Of a stretch of 64,000 nt of DNA, positions 1 to 8,205 are shown one piece after another. The DNA lies in the NCBI GenBank assembly GCA_028289375.1, contig JANQQK010000081.1:1-64000 (forward strand). Direction: 5' to 3'. The position numbers and the translations under genes are program-made. Under the pieces are notes generated by a model. The model ran no database searches. It was given only the letters and a program-made list of their open reading frames with translations, and had not been told where the DNA came from. This DNA is from Phycisphaerae bacterium. Lineage in GTDB: Bacteria > Planctomycetota > Phycisphaerae > UBA1845. Every line of letters begins with the position of its first letter. The first letter of the stretch is position 1.

Positions 1-1034
1 CCGCATTGGGTCAGACCGGAGGCCTCTGCGTCCCGCGTGAGGTCGTTCTCAACGGTGAGTCGGACGTAGTGCGTGCCCACGGCGAATGCGGCTGAGACGT
101 TGGCGTTGGTGGAGAATGCGTTGCCGGGGGCGAGCGTGCAGGGGTCTTCGTCGGTGGCGTTTGCGGACCAGCTGTAGAAGATTTCACTGGCTGTGTTGCC
201 CATGCCGGAGTTGGCCCCGATGAGGTTGACGGTTTCGACGCCGCTTCCGGAGGATCCCTGCACGATGAAGCCGTCATCGGTTTCGGTGACGGTCTGACCC
301 TCGCCGGCGGTGACGCCAATGATCGCAACCGGGAACGAGGTTGTGCAGTTGACCACGTTCTGGGCGCAGGCGCTGGCGAATGGGGCGCGAACGATGCGGG
401 ACGCCGGGATGGCGTCGACCGTGTTGGGGGCTTCAAAGTTGATGGTGCAGGAAGAGGTCGCGGTCTGGTCGTCGAGCATGGCTGTTGCGGTGACGGTGAT
501 CTGTCCCGGCTGATCGCTGGTGAGGGTTGCGGTGGCGTCGGCGTTGTCATTGAGTTCGCCGCCGTTGGACGCAAAGGTGATGATGGCGATGGGGTCGTTG
601 GCGTCGGCGGAGATCTGAGCAATGTCGTCGGTGGTGGTGATGCCGCCGGGGCAGTCGATCTCGATGGCCAGTGGTTCGGGTTGGCTGTCGCCGGTGTAGT
701 TGATCGTGCAGGAATCGGTGGCGGTGTCACTGCCGTCGGTGGCTGTGACGGTCAGGGTGACCTCGCCGGCTGCGCTGGCGACGACGGTGACGTCGTTTCC
801 GTCGGTGGTGGTGATGGTGGCGTCACCGGTGACCGCGAACATCGTCGTGGCGGTCGCACGGCTGGGGGTGGCGGTGATGGTCAGGGGTTGGCCGACGTTC
901 TGCTCAGCCGAGGGGCAAAAGAGGCTGACGTTGAGCGCGTCGGGGTTGGGATCGGGCGTGACGCCGGGGCAGCCGGTGATGATGATGGCGACGGCGAGTG
1001 TGCAGGTGCGTGCGAGGATATTGACGGTCCGCAT
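1..1034 (-). CDS. Putative lipoprotein with PKD/Ig-like repeats (3' end beyond window)
   Basis: An open minus-strand frame runs from ATG at 1034 off the left edge, giving 344 residues without a stop. The start has AAGGAA about 8 nt upstream. The first 22 residues form a lipoprotein signal peptide (RT..ILARTCTLAVAIIITGC; lipobox ITGC), so the product should be exported and lipid-anchored. Beyond it come Thr/Val/Ala-rich beta-sandwich-like repeats with recurring TVTA.D and SCTINF/Y strands, and near the cut edge a PKD-like stretch ending in HYVRLTVEND. No catalytic motif is visible. The next gene upstream is another Cys-poor lipoprotein with similar codon use. The exact family and C-terminus are unknown because the gene is truncated by the window. 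Confidence 0.75.
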   Translation of the reverse strand, partial: MRTVNILARTCTLAVAIIITGCPGVTPDPNPDALNVSLFCPSAEQNVGQPLTITATPSRATATTMFAVTGDATITTTDGNDVTVVASAAGEVTLTVTATDGSDTATDSCTINYTGDSQPEPLAIEIDCPGGITTTDDIAQISADANDPIAIITFASNGGELNDNADATATLTSDQPGQITVTATAMLDDQTATSSCTINFEAPNTVDAIPASRIVRAPFASACAQNVVNCTTSFPVAIIGVTAGEGQTVTETDDGFIVQGSSGSGVETVNLIGANSGMGNTASEIFYSWSANATDEDPCTLAPGNAFSTNANVSAAFAVGTHYVRLTVENDLTRDAEASGLTQC

Positions 1035-1164
1035 GGTCTGTTTCCTTTCGGTGTTCGCCAATGCCCGCAGCCACATTGGCCTGTTGATTCCTGATCCGTG
1101 ATTCAGGATAGCGTGGAACGTGCGATGGGCAACAAGTCTCTGCGGGTGGGTGGGCGCAACGAAA

Positions 1165-1194
1165 GACCGCCGATCCTCGTTGGAACCGGCGGTC
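1165..1194 (-). terminator. Probable intrinsic terminator of the 1225-1983 lipoprotein gene
   Basis: The arms GACCGCCG (1165-1172) and CGGCGGTC (1187-1194) are perfectly complementary around a 14-nt loop. Read on the minus strand, the hairpin lies about 30 nt past the stop at 1225 and is followed by TTTCGTT, a short U tract. The poor U run keeps confidence moderate. Confidence 0.5.
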
Positions 1195-1224
1195 AGGATT
1201 GATCTTTCTGGTGTCGCGCGTGGC

Positions 1225-1983
1225 CTACGGGCTGGTCAGGGTGACCGAGCATGGGAAGTTGAAGGTGACGGTGATGGGGTCGCCGCAGCGGACGTCTGCT
1301 TCGCGATCGAAGCTGATTTCGCCGGGCGTGGATGCGTTGCCATTACCATCGACGAACGTGATGCCGCCAAGGCTGATGGTGTCGCCGCAGATGAAGTTGA
1401 CGACGGCGTTGGAATCGGGGGTGACAGTCAGGGCGTTGCCATCGAACGGAGGGGGCAGGACCGGTCGCACGATGACCGAGCCGGCGGATTCGTCGAGCAC
1501 GAAAGTCGTGGAGATGAATTCGCGGTCGGCACCGGCGCCAGGATTGGTGCCGTCACCGGTGAGCGTCAGCGTGCAGCCGGGCGATTCGGTGTCGAGATCA
1601 GGCTCGGGCAGGTTGACCGATCCACCGCCACCACCGGTTCCGCCATCTGTGCCACCATCCATGTCGTTATCGTCGCCGCCGGAATCGCCCATGCCGTCGT
1701 CGGTCATGCCGTCATCGCCGCCGCCGTCTCCGGACATGCCGTCGTCGGTTCCGCCATCACCGCCGTCGCCATCGTTCGATCCGCCGTCGCCGGGCATGTC
1801 GCCGTCGGTGGGCTGATCGCCGCCATTGCCGTCGTCGGCCATGCCGTCACCGCCGTTGTCACCGTTCATGTCGGTGGGGGGGGTGTCGCCATTGTCCATC
1901 ATGTCCGTCGGCGGGCAGCCGGTGAGCGTGATGGTGAACATTGCGAGTGCAGCGATGAGAATGCGTCGGGTGACGGTGGTCAT
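1225..1983 (-). CDS. Lipoprotein with long Asp/Gly/Met-rich linker
   Basis: This is a 252-residue product. The frame is open further upstream, but ATG at 1983 is preferred: GGAG lies 8 nt before it and it directly starts a lipoprotein signal peptide (TRRILIAALAMFTITLTGC, lipobox LTGC). Residues about 28-110 are almost only D, G, N, M and T in short imperfect repeats (GDGGDDGM type), an acidic, probably disordered and possibly calcium-binding linker. The C-terminal third (about 120-252) looks like a compact beta-rich domain with paired cysteines (SPGCTLTLTG, NFICGDT, VRCGDP, NFPCSVTL). No family was recognised. A role at the cell surface is inferred only from the signal. Confidence 0.7.
   Translation of the reverse strand: MTTVTRRILIAALAMFTITLTGCPPTDMMDNGDTPPTDMNGDNGGDGMADDGNGGDQPTDGDMPGDGGSNDGDGGDGGTDDGMSGDGGGDDGMTDDGMGDSGGDDNDMDGGTDGGTGGGGGSVNLPEPDLDTESPGCTLTLTGDGTNPGAGADREFISTTFVLDESAGSVIVRPVLPPPFDGNALTVTPDSNAVVNFICGDTISLGGITFVDGNGNASTPGEISFDREADVRCGDPITVTFNFPCSVTLTSP
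1640..1890. repeat. Low-complexity GCC/GTC repeats encoding Asp/Gly linker
   Basis: Imperfect short repeats of the type gccgtcgtcggt / ccgccgtc encode the D/G-rich linker of the 1225-1983 lipoprotein. They are coding low complexity, not a separate element, and would be prone to length variation between strains. Confidence 0.6.
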
Positions 1984-2107
1984 GGTGTCTGCTCCGTAGG
2001 CCTTGTGGGCTGTGAGTTTCTGAACAATCGTCGTTTGCGTAATGCTAGCGGGGGTTGGGTGTCGTTTCCACTGGCGACGGGGTATCCGGACGGTTTGTTT
2101 TTCGGAC

Positions 2108-2638
2108 TCAGTCGAGCATCCAGTCAAGTATTCTGAAAGGACCGATGACGATCCAGAGCAGGCCAATCCCCCAGCCGCCCAACCCAATCATCACTGTGAC
2201 ACCCACATAGCGTGGGTGTCGCCTTCCGAGCACCGTTGCGATAAAGATGCAGACGCAGATTCCGGCGAATGTCACGATTGAAACCATGAGCATGAATTGT
2301 CCCATTCCGAGCCACGCCACCATCATGCTGCTGTCGATTCCTCGAGGATCGTCATGATGCGGGACGGGCCAGTGTCCCAACGCCACGCGACCGCAGCACC
2401 AAGCGATGAACATGCACAGCCACGCCAAGTAGGGCGTGCTTGCGAACACGACCATCATCACCCGTATCTCTTTGAGCCCGCCACCGACCTCCTGCAATTG
2501 GCGAAACGTCGCCGGATCATCGGGATCGAATGCGGTGTTGCACTCGGGGCAGCGGTTCGTCGTCAGGCCGGTCAGGTCATAACTGCAACTGCGGCACGTC
2601 AGCGGTGCGTCTGGGTTGGCTGGCTGGTCTCCCGCCAT
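2108..2638 (-). CDS. Small membrane protein with N-terminal zinc ribbon
   Basis: 176 residues from ATG 2638. A start 12 codons further up would overlap cobA. Residues about 13-36 hold a zinc ribbon with two Cys pairs (CRSCSYDL and CPECN). Three or four hydrophobic segments follow, including VVFASTPYLAWLCMFIAWC, and the protein ends in a hydrophobic WIVIGPF...WMLD tail. The same ribbon recurs in the membrane proteins at 43344, 49908 and 52391, so this is a lineage-specific theme. It lies 10 nt downstream of cobA on the same strand and may be read through from it, but nothing links it to siroheme. Function unknown. Confidence 0.65.
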   Translation of the reverse strand: MAGDQPANPDAPLTCRSCSYDLTGLTTNRCPECNTAFDPDDPATFRQLQEVGGGLKEIRVMMVVFASTPYLAWLCMFIAWCCGRVALGHWPVPHHDDPRGIDSSMMVAWLGMGQFMLMVSIVTFAGICVCIFIATVLGRRHPRYVGVTVMIGLGGWGIGLLWIVIGPFRILDWMLD

Positions 2639-2648
2639 GGGGTCCAGC

Positions 2649-3398
2649 TTATGACTGGCGCGCAGCATCGGCAAACAGGCCGACGGTGGGGCTGATGATG
2701 GTGACGGCGGGGGGGCGGATGTTGGCGGATTGGGCGGCGGCGGCGATATCGGCGAGGGGGGCGGTGATGTGGTGCTGGTGGGGGGTGGTGGCGGAGGCGA
2801 TGCAGGCGGCGGGGGTCAGGCGGTCTTTTCCGGCGGCGATGAGGCGATCGGTGAGTTCCGGCAGATTGTGAATGCCCATGAGAATGACGAGGGTGTCGAT
2901 TCTCGCGAGGGCGGTGAAATCGAGGTTGTCATCGAGGCTGCCGTCCTGCGTGGTGGCGGTGATCATGGCGAATGAGCGGGCGATCTCGCGGTGGGTGACG
3001 GGGATGTTGATGGTGGCGGGGGCGGCGATGGGGCTGGAGACGCCGGGCACGACGTGGCAGGGGACGTTGGCAGCGTGGCATGCGAGCAGCTCCTCACCAC
3101 CGCGACCGAAGACGAATGGATCGCCACCCTTGAGGCGGACAACGGCGCGTTTTGCAGTGGCGTGTTCGAGGATTGCAACGTTGATCTCGCCCTGCGACGG
3201 GCTGGGTTGGTTGGGGGTTTTGCCGACGTTGATGACGATGGCATCGGGGCGGGCGCGGTCGAGCAGTTCGGTGGGGATGAGGCGGTCGTGGATGATGACA
3301 TCGGCTTGTTCGATGAGGCGGAGGCCTCGGACGGTGATGAGATCGGGATCACCGGGGCCGGCGCCGACGAGGTAGACGGATCCGGGTTCGGCCTTCAT
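2649..3398 (-). CDS. cobA: Uroporphyrinogen-III C-methyltransferase (SUMT)
   Basis: 249 residues, the normal length of a stand-alone SUMT. It should transfer two methyl groups from SAM to uroporphyrinogen III, giving precorrin-2 for siroheme (and cobalamin). Family motifs are clear: the N-terminal VYLVGAGPGDPDLIT, the loop LKGGDPFVFGRGGEE near residue 90, and VPGVSSPIAAPA near residue 115. There is no fused uroporphyrinogen synthase or CysG-type dehydrogenase domain. Its start overlaps the sirB stop (ATGA at 3395-3398), which suggests translational coupling. Its place at the end of a cysH-cysI-hemA-sirB-cobA operon points to siroheme supply for the sulfite reductase. Confidence 0.93.
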   Translation of the reverse strand: MKAEPGSVYLVGAGPGDPDLITVRGLRLIEQADVIIHDRLIPTELLDRARPDAIVINVGKTPNQPSPSQGEINVAILEHATAKRAVVRLKGGDPFVFGRGGEELLACHAANVPCHVVPGVSSPIAAPATINIPVTHREIARSFAMITATTQDGSLDDNLDFTALARIDTLVILMGIHNLPELTDRLIAAGKDRLTPAACIASATTPHQHHITAPLADIAAAAQSANIRPPAVTIISPTVGLFADAARQS

Positions 3399-4243
3399 GG
3401 GACCGGGACAGCGGCGAGGTCGAGGATGATGTCAGTGAGTTGCGGCAGTCGGCCTGTGGGGATGTCGCAGATGATCAGTCGGTCTCCGTGTCGCTCGATG
3501 ACGGGATGTCCGGCGGTGGGCGCATCGGAGAGATTCAGAGCGGTCGGGATGTCGTCGAGCGCGTGCGAGCCTCCACCGATGAGGAACGGGATGGTGACGA
3601 TGTTGTGCGTTGGCGGGATGTCGGCGACGACGGCGGAGATGTGCGGATCGTCGTCGAGGTAGGCGGTGACGACGTTTGCGGTCGCGACTGTTTGCCGCAA
3701 GTGGTTGGCCAGGGCTTCGTTGGATTCCTTGCTGGCGGGCGATCGGCGGGTGCCGTGTCCGACGGCGAGGATGGTGAGCGGGGCGTCGGTCAGGGCGTGT
3801 TCGTTGAGAATGTCCACGATGCGCTGCGCGGTGATGGTCTGCAGTTCGGGATGTGTGCCGACCGGTTCGGTGATGTGCAGGTCGAGGTCAGCGTAGCAAT
3901 CGTTCTTTTCAAGCTCGGCGGGGAGGTAGGTTTTGCTGAAGTAGCCGGCGGCGGTCATGAGGGGGACGATGATGATGGGGCTGGCTTCGACGTGCAGGGG
4001 GGGCGGGGCATCCGATGAGCCTGACAACGGCATTGCGTTTTCCCGCCACGCACGAAGGGTGGCGCTACAGGGGAGCGTATCGAGGACGGTTGAGAATCGG
4101 GGCGTGCCCTTGTTGAACGTGACGATCACCGATTCGAATCGATCCAGCGCGCGAAGTCGGTCGGCCTGCTCGTGGACGATGCGGTTGGCGGACGAGTCGT
4201 CACCGGCGCCGTGGGCGGCGAGGATCAGCACGGGGCGGGTCAT
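3395..4243 (-). CDS. Sirohydrochlorin chelatase (SirB/CbiX family)
   Basis: 282 residues from ATG 4243, whose ATG overlaps the TGA of hemA. The frame is open upstream but that part is a Pro/Arg-rich shadow of hemA. Two CbiX-like halves are visible: the first begins LILAAHGAGDDSSANR and the second carries ILAVGHGTRRSPASKES, each with the His-Gly expected at the metal site. A YFSKTYLPAELE segment in between fits the family. It should insert Fe2+ (or Co2+) into sirohydrochlorin. Context (hemA, cobA, sulfite reductase) favours Fe2+ insertion for siroheme; cobaltochelatase cannot be excluded from sequence. Confidence 0.85.
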   Translation of the reverse strand: MTRPVLILAAHGAGDDSSANRIVHEQADRLRALDRFESVIVTFNKGTPRFSTVLDTLPCSATLRAWRENAMPLSGSSDAPPPLHVEASPIIIVPLMTAAGYFSKTYLPAELEKNDCYADLDLHITEPVGTHPELQTITAQRIVDILNEHALTDAPLTILAVGHGTRRSPASKESNEALANHLRQTVATANVVTAYLDDDPHISAVVADIPPTHNIVTIPFLIGGGSHALDDIPTALNLSDAPTAGHPVIERHGDRLIICDIPTGRLPQLTDIILDLAAVPVP

Positions 4244-5325
4244 GCGGCGATGGCCTTCTTGAGCATCATGATGGGTTTGTGCAGTCGTCGTCGGCGGCGG
4301 CGGCGAACCTGTGGGTCGGGGTGATCGGCGGACGCAAGCCAACGGTTGATGGTCTGGGCGACGCGGCGACCGGTGGTCCATTGGTGCAATCGATCGAGCG
4401 TCTGCGCGATGATGGTGTCGATCTGCCGGCGATGCTTGTCATGGATCGATCGGCCGGCGGTCAGCTGGTCGAGATGGGTCAGATCGATGGTGGGCATCGC
4501 GGCGATGGCGGGATCGACGTTGCGCGGCATGGCCAGGTCGAGGATGCTCAGCGGACGGGTTGCGTCGGCGGCGATCATGTCGGGCGTGATGATGTGTCGC
4601 AAGGCGGCGGTGCAGACGATGGCGACGTCGTGATCGAACAGTCGTTGCCCGAGATTGTCGGTCGTGGCGGCGATGGCGTTGGTTTTGTTCGCAAGTGCGA
4701 GCGCTCGGCCCATGTGCCGATTGGCGATGGTCAGTTGTGCGGGCCTGTTGGCGGCGACGTGCGCGGCGATGTCCTGGGCAAGGTGGCCGCAACCGACGAT
4801 GAGCACGCGTTGGCGACTGATCGTGCCGGTGGATTGGGCCATGTGTGCGACGACCATTTCCGCGAGGGTCGGGCTGGTGTCGGCCAGTGTCATCGCCTGT
4901 CGTGCCTGCTTGCCGGCGTGGATGGCGTGGCGGATCAACGTTGTCAGCAACGGTGACAATGACTGCGCGTCGAGGGCATCGGTATACGACGTTTTGATCT
5001 GACCGAGAACCTGAGGCTCGCCGATGATCTGCGACTCCAGACCGGCTGCGACGCGAATCATGTGCTCGGCGACTGCGCGACCGGTCTTCACCTCCCCGTG
5101 ATCATCAATGGGCAGGACCTTGCGGATGTGGGCCGTGCAGTCGGCGGCTGAATCGACGTAGATCTCGAGTCGGCCACAGGTCTGCAGCAGAAAACAGCCC
5201 TCTGCCACGTCGTGCAGGACGTGGTGAATGTGTCGGGACTTCGCCTCGTCGAGAAAGCACCGCTCGCGCACGTCGATCGGCGCGGTCTGGTGCGTGATGC
5301 CGAAGTATTGAAGCCGGTCAATCAC
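4240..5325 (-). CDS. hemA: Glutamyl-tRNA reductase, siroheme-operon copy
   Basis: 361 residues, starting with GTG at 5325 that overlaps the TGA of the sulfite reductase gene (GTGA). It reduces glutamyl-tRNA to glutamate-1-semialdehyde, the first step of tetrapyrrole synthesis. The N-terminal ITHQTAPIDVRER and nucleophile Cys50 (LLQTCGRLEIY) are present, followed by a Rossmann domain (VLIVGCGHLAQDIAAH) and C-terminal dimerisation helices. Two differences from usual HemA: the conserved Asn after Cys50 (CNR) is Gly here, and the protein is some 50 residues shorter than E. coli HemA. It ends in a very basic RRRRRRRRLHKP segment. Probably a copy dedicated to siroheme; a general haem role is possible. 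Confidence 0.85.
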   Translation of the reverse strand: MIDRLQYFGITHQTAPIDVRERCFLDEAKSRHIHHVLHDVAEGCFLLQTCGRLEIYVDSAADCTAHIRKVLPIDDHGEVKTGRAVAEHMIRVAAGLESQIIGEPQVLGQIKTSYTDALDAQSLSPLLTTLIRHAIHAGKQARQAMTLADTSPTLAEMVVAHMAQSTGTISRQRVLIVGCGHLAQDIAAHVAANRPAQLTIANRHMGRALALANKTNAIAATTDNLGQRLFDHDVAIVCTAALRHIITPDMIAADATRPLSILDLAMPRNVDPAIAAMPTIDLTHLDQLTAGRSIHDKHRRQIDTIIAQTLDRLHQWTTGRRVAQTINRWLASADHPDPQVRRRRRRRLHKPIMMLKKAIAA

Positions 5326-7058
5326 TGCAGCACCTTGAGAGAGAAGGTCTCGCCGGTGGATTCCTCGAGGCCTGTGACTTTGATGCGGGTCTCGGTCGTG
5401 CCCATGATGCGGTGGTAGTAGTCGCTGAGGGACTCGCCGTTGATCTTGTTGCTGGCCCAGTTTTCCAGCAGCGGGCGGAGCGTCGGGACGAAGTCGGCTT
5501 GGGCGATGTCGTCTGCGAACTGGTCGACGACGCGGTCGCCTGCGATGCCGCCGCCGACGTAAATGTTGTAATTGTCCGGCCCCTTGCCCACGAAAGCGAT
5601 GTCGGCGGTGTAGGGTCTGGCGCAGCCATTCGGACAGCCTGTCATGCGGATGGAGATGGGTTCGTCGCGTAGGCCTAGCTTGTCCAATTCGGTTTCGATG
5701 TCATCGATGATCTCGGGGAGCACGCGTTCGGATTCAGACAGCGCGAGGCCGCAGGTCGGCAGTGCGGGGCAGGCCATCGAGTTTCGTCTGGCCTGCGACA
5801 GTTCGAGACCGGGGATGATGCCGTGGTCGCGGAGCATTTGTTCGATGTCGTCGCATTGCTCGGCTGTGATGTCGGTGATCAGGACGTTCTGGTGGGCGGT
5901 GAAGACGAAACCGGCGTTGTGTTTCTTCGCGATCTCGCGGAGGGCCGTCTTGATCTTCTTGTCGTCGAAATCGGCGATGCGGCCATTCTGGATGAACACG
6001 CCGTAGAACATTTTGCCGTCGCCTTGCTCGTGTCGCCCGATGTAATCATGAACCGGGATGGGGTCGTGCTCGCGGTAGGGTTGCAAGTTGAAGGACGCGC
6101 GGTTGTTGAATTCGTCGCGGAACTTGTCCATGCCCATCTCGTCGAGGAGATACTTGAGGCGGGCGTGTTTGCGGTCGGAGCGGTTGCCCAGGTCGCGGAA
6201 GATCATGACGACGATGCGGGAGGCTTCGATGATCTGGTCGGGTTCGATGAATCCGAGCGGTTCCGCTAATTTGGCGAAGGTGTCGGGCTTGCGGTGGGTC
6301 ATGCCCATGCCGCCGCCGACGACGACGTTGTAGCCGGTGAGCACGTCGTTTTCGACCATGGCGATGAAGCCGAGGTCGTAGGAGTAGACGTCTATGGAGT
6401 TGTCACTGTTCAGGGCGATGCCGGTCTTGAACTTTCGCGGCAGGTAGGTATCGCCGTAGAGCGGTTCGGTTTCGGGCTTGGCGGAGATGTGCTTCTCACC
6501 GTCGAGCCAGATTTCGTGGTACGCCCGGCTGGCGGGTTGCAATTCCCTGGCGATTCTGGCTGCTTCCTCGCGGACGATGCGGTGCGGTTCATCGGCGATT
6601 GGTGCCGGGCAGGCCATCACGTTGCGTTCGACGTCGCCACAGGCAGCGAGGGTGGTGAGCAGTTTCTCGTTGATGCGGGCGATGCTGTCTTTGAGGTCGT
6701 CCTTGATGATGCCGTGAAACTGGATGCCCTGTCGCGTGGTGATGCGGAGCGTGCCGTTGGCGTCGTCATCGGCGATGGCATCGAGGCCGAGGTACTGGTC
6801 GGCCGTCGTGATACCGCCCGGCATGGCCACTCGGACCATGAAGCTGTAAGCGGGGCCTAACCCGTCGGCCCGGCGTTGCTTGCGCAGATCGCGATCATCC
6901 TGCTGATAGGTGCCGTGGAACTTGAGCAGTTGCAGATCGTCGTGCTCGAACTTCTCGGCGTCTGATTGCAGGACTTCCTCGATGGTGCCACGAAGGTGGT
7001 CGCTGGCGGCTTTTGCTTTTTCGACCTTCGAGGGGCCTTTGTCTTTCTTGTCTGCCAT
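5322..7058 (-). CDS. cysI: Assimilatory sulfite reductase, hemoprotein
   Basis: 578 residues, close to E. coli CysI. It reduces sulfite to sulfide in the cytoplasm using coupled siroheme and [4Fe-4S]. The four cluster cysteines are Cys430, Cys436, Cys475 and Cys479 (CPALPTC and TGCPNGC). The siroheme-binding repeats are seen near residues 104-117 (LRITTRQGIQFHG) and 245-256 (VVVGGGMGMTH). AGGA lies 8 nt before ATG 7058. No flavoprotein gene (cysJ) is adjacent, so the electron donor may be ferredoxin; this is an inference. It lies 18 nt downstream of the APS reductase gene and is coupled to hemA by a GTGA overlap. Confidence 0.95.
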   Translation of the reverse strand: MADKKDKGPSKVEKAKAASDHLRGTIEEVLQSDAEKFEHDDLQLLKFHGTYQQDDRDLRKQRRADGLGPAYSFMVRVAMPGGITTADQYLGLDAIADDDANGTLRITTRQGIQFHGIIKDDLKDSIARINEKLLTTLAACGDVERNVMACPAPIADEPHRIVREEAARIARELQPASRAYHEIWLDGEKHISAKPETEPLYGDTYLPRKFKTGIALNSDNSIDVYSYDLGFIAMVENDVLTGYNVVVGGGMGMTHRKPDTFAKLAEPLGFIEPDQIIEASRIVVMIFRDLGNRSDRKHARLKYLLDEMGMDKFRDEFNNRASFNLQPYREHDPIPVHDYIGRHEQGDGKMFYGVFIQNGRIADFDDKKIKTALREIAKKHNAGFVFTAHQNVLITDITAEQCDDIEQMLRDHGIIPGLELSQARRNSMACPALPTCGLALSESERVLPEIIDDIETELDKLGLRDEPISIRMTGCPNGCARPYTADIAFVGKGPDNYNIYVGGGIAGDRVVDQFADDIAQADFVPTLRPLLENWASNKINGESLSDYYHRIMGTTETRIKVTGLEESTGETFSLKVLQ

Positions 7059-7076
7059 TGTGCGATCCTGAGGTTG

Positions 7077-7790
7077 TTAGATGCCGTATCCGTGGAGGCC
7101 GCACTCGGTCTTTCCGGTGCCGTTCCATCGACCTGCGCGTGAGTATTCCCCGATTTTCGATCCTGGTACGGGCTTGGTGCAATGCGTGCATCCGACGGTC
7201 GGGTATCCCTGTTCGTGAAGTGCGTTGTAGGGCACGTTGTGCTCTTGAACATACTCCCAGATCTGAGGCCGGTCGAGCGAGGCGATGGGGCTGACCTTGA
7301 GGATCTGATACTGCCAATCCCAATCGACGACGCGGAGGTTGGCGCGGGTTCCGGACTGCGTTCGACGCAGGCCTGTGAACCAGACGTCGTAATCCGACAG
7401 CGCGGGGGCCATCGGGATGACCTTGCGGATACTGCAGCAGAGGTCTGGGTTGGACTTCCAAAGCTCGGGACCGTGCTGTTCAGCCTGTTGTTCGGGAGTG
7501 ACGGTAGTGCCCTTGTTGACGAATGTGACGTGGGGGTACTTGTCGATCATGCGATCGCGGAGTTCGTAGGTTTCCTTGAAGAAGAACATGGTGTCGAGGT
7601 AGACCACGTCGAGGGGCACGTTGTGACGGGCGTACATGTCGATCAGCGCGCATCCTTCCATTCCGAATGACGTTGTGATGACCATGCGTTGGCCGGCGAA
7701 GCGTTCGAGGGACCATTCGATGATCTCATGGGCAGGGCTGTCCTCGTTGACAGTTCGGGTTGTCCTGCTGATGACGGCTTGGGTGTCCAC
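7077..7790 (-). CDS. cysH: Assimilatory APS reductase (4Fe-4S type)
   Basis: 237 residues starting at GTG 7790 with GGAG about 9 nt upstream; no in-frame ATG fits. It reduces adenylyl sulfate to sulfite with thioredoxin or glutathione. The cluster motif CC...CxxC (Cys118-Cys119, Cys201-Cys204) shows the bacterial APS-type enzyme rather than the cluster-free PAPS reductase, and the catalytic Cys230 is in the ECGLH tail. The nucleotide-binding TTSFGMEG lies near residue 40. It is the first structural gene of the operon and sits 48 nt after a strong terminator, so its expression probably depends on readthrough from the leader. Confidence 0.93.
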   Translation of the reverse strand: MDTQAVISRTTRTVNEDSPAHEIIEWSLERFAGQRMVITTSFGMEGCALIDMYARHNVPLDVVYLDTMFFFKETYELRDRMIDKYPHVTFVNKGTTVTPEQQAEQHGPELWKSNPDLCCSIRKVIPMAPALSDYDVWFTGLRRTQSGTRANLRVVDWDWQYQILKVSPIASLDRPQIWEYVQEHNVPYNALHEQGYPTVGCTHCTKPVPGSKIGEYSRAGRWNGTGKTECGLHGYGI

Positions 7791-7837
7791 GGTACATTCT
7801 CCGCTTTGATTTGGCTTCTTCCGCTCGTTTCTGTCAC

Positions 7838-7870
7838 AAAAAAACCCGCCGGCGTTTCAGGCCTGCGGGT
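7838..7870 (-). terminator. Strong intrinsic terminator in the leader of cysH
   Basis: Read on the minus strand, ACCCGC (7870-7865) pairs with GCGGGT (7849-7844), with an inner GGC/GCC stem, an A.G mismatch and a 7-nt loop. Seven Ts follow directly (7844-7838). It lies 47 nt after the stop of the 39-codon leader ORF and 48 nt before the cysH start. No other gene ends here, so it fits an attenuator rather than a plain gene end. Confidence 0.8.
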
Positions 7871-7916
7871 GGTGCTTCTTCACTTCGTGTCGGTGTTGCG
7901 ATCGACCGTACGCCCG

Positions 7917-8036
7917 TCAGGCAAAATCTCCGGATTGTGCGGCGAAACAACAACACATGCAGACCCCCCCGGCCGGCGCGTAGCCGACGCGAAGATCGCG
8001 ACCCGTCTTGCTGGTCTGTGTCTGGCCCGTCTGCAT
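7917..8036 (-). CDS. Putative Cys-rich leader peptide (39 aa) of the sulfate-assimilation operon
   Basis: A short frame runs from ATG 8036 to TGA at 7917. Residues 26-30 read Cys-Met-Cys-Cys-Cys, all three last Cys being consecutive TGT codons (nothing else in the region is Cys-rich). The ATG lies only 6 nt after a -10 hexamer, so the message would be leaderless. A terminator follows 47 nt after the stop, then cysH. Stalling at scarce Cys-tRNA would be a direct sensor of the operon's end product. Cys-codon attenuators of this design are known for mycobacterial and some alphaproteobacterial sulfur operons; here it is inferred. An in-frame ATG 8 codons upstream exists but lies inside the promoter. 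Confidence 0.6.
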   Translation of the reverse strand: MQTGQTQTSKTGRDLRVGYAPAGGVCMCCCFAAQSGDFA

Positions 8037-8042
8037 GGGGGC

Positions 8043-8072
8043 ATTGTGACGCAGCGGCATGGCGTATGTCAA
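8043..8072 (-). promoter_or_regulatory. Promoter of the cysH-cysI-hemA-sirB-cobA operon
   Basis: On the minus strand a perfect TTGACA (8072-8067) is followed after 18 nt by CACAAT (8048-8043). The expected start point is at or within 1-2 nt of ATG 8036 of the leader ORF. The divergent gene begins at 8206, leaving room for its own promoter. Confidence 0.65.
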
Positions 8073-8205
8073 TGGAAAACTCACAGGCTTGATTGCGGCG
8101 CAGAACAAATTGTCGTTGTGATTGTGTTTGTGTTTCCTGAAGTGAGTCAGTACAACACCTCCATCGAACGGGCAGACACGGACGGACGCACGAAACACGG
8201 GCGCG

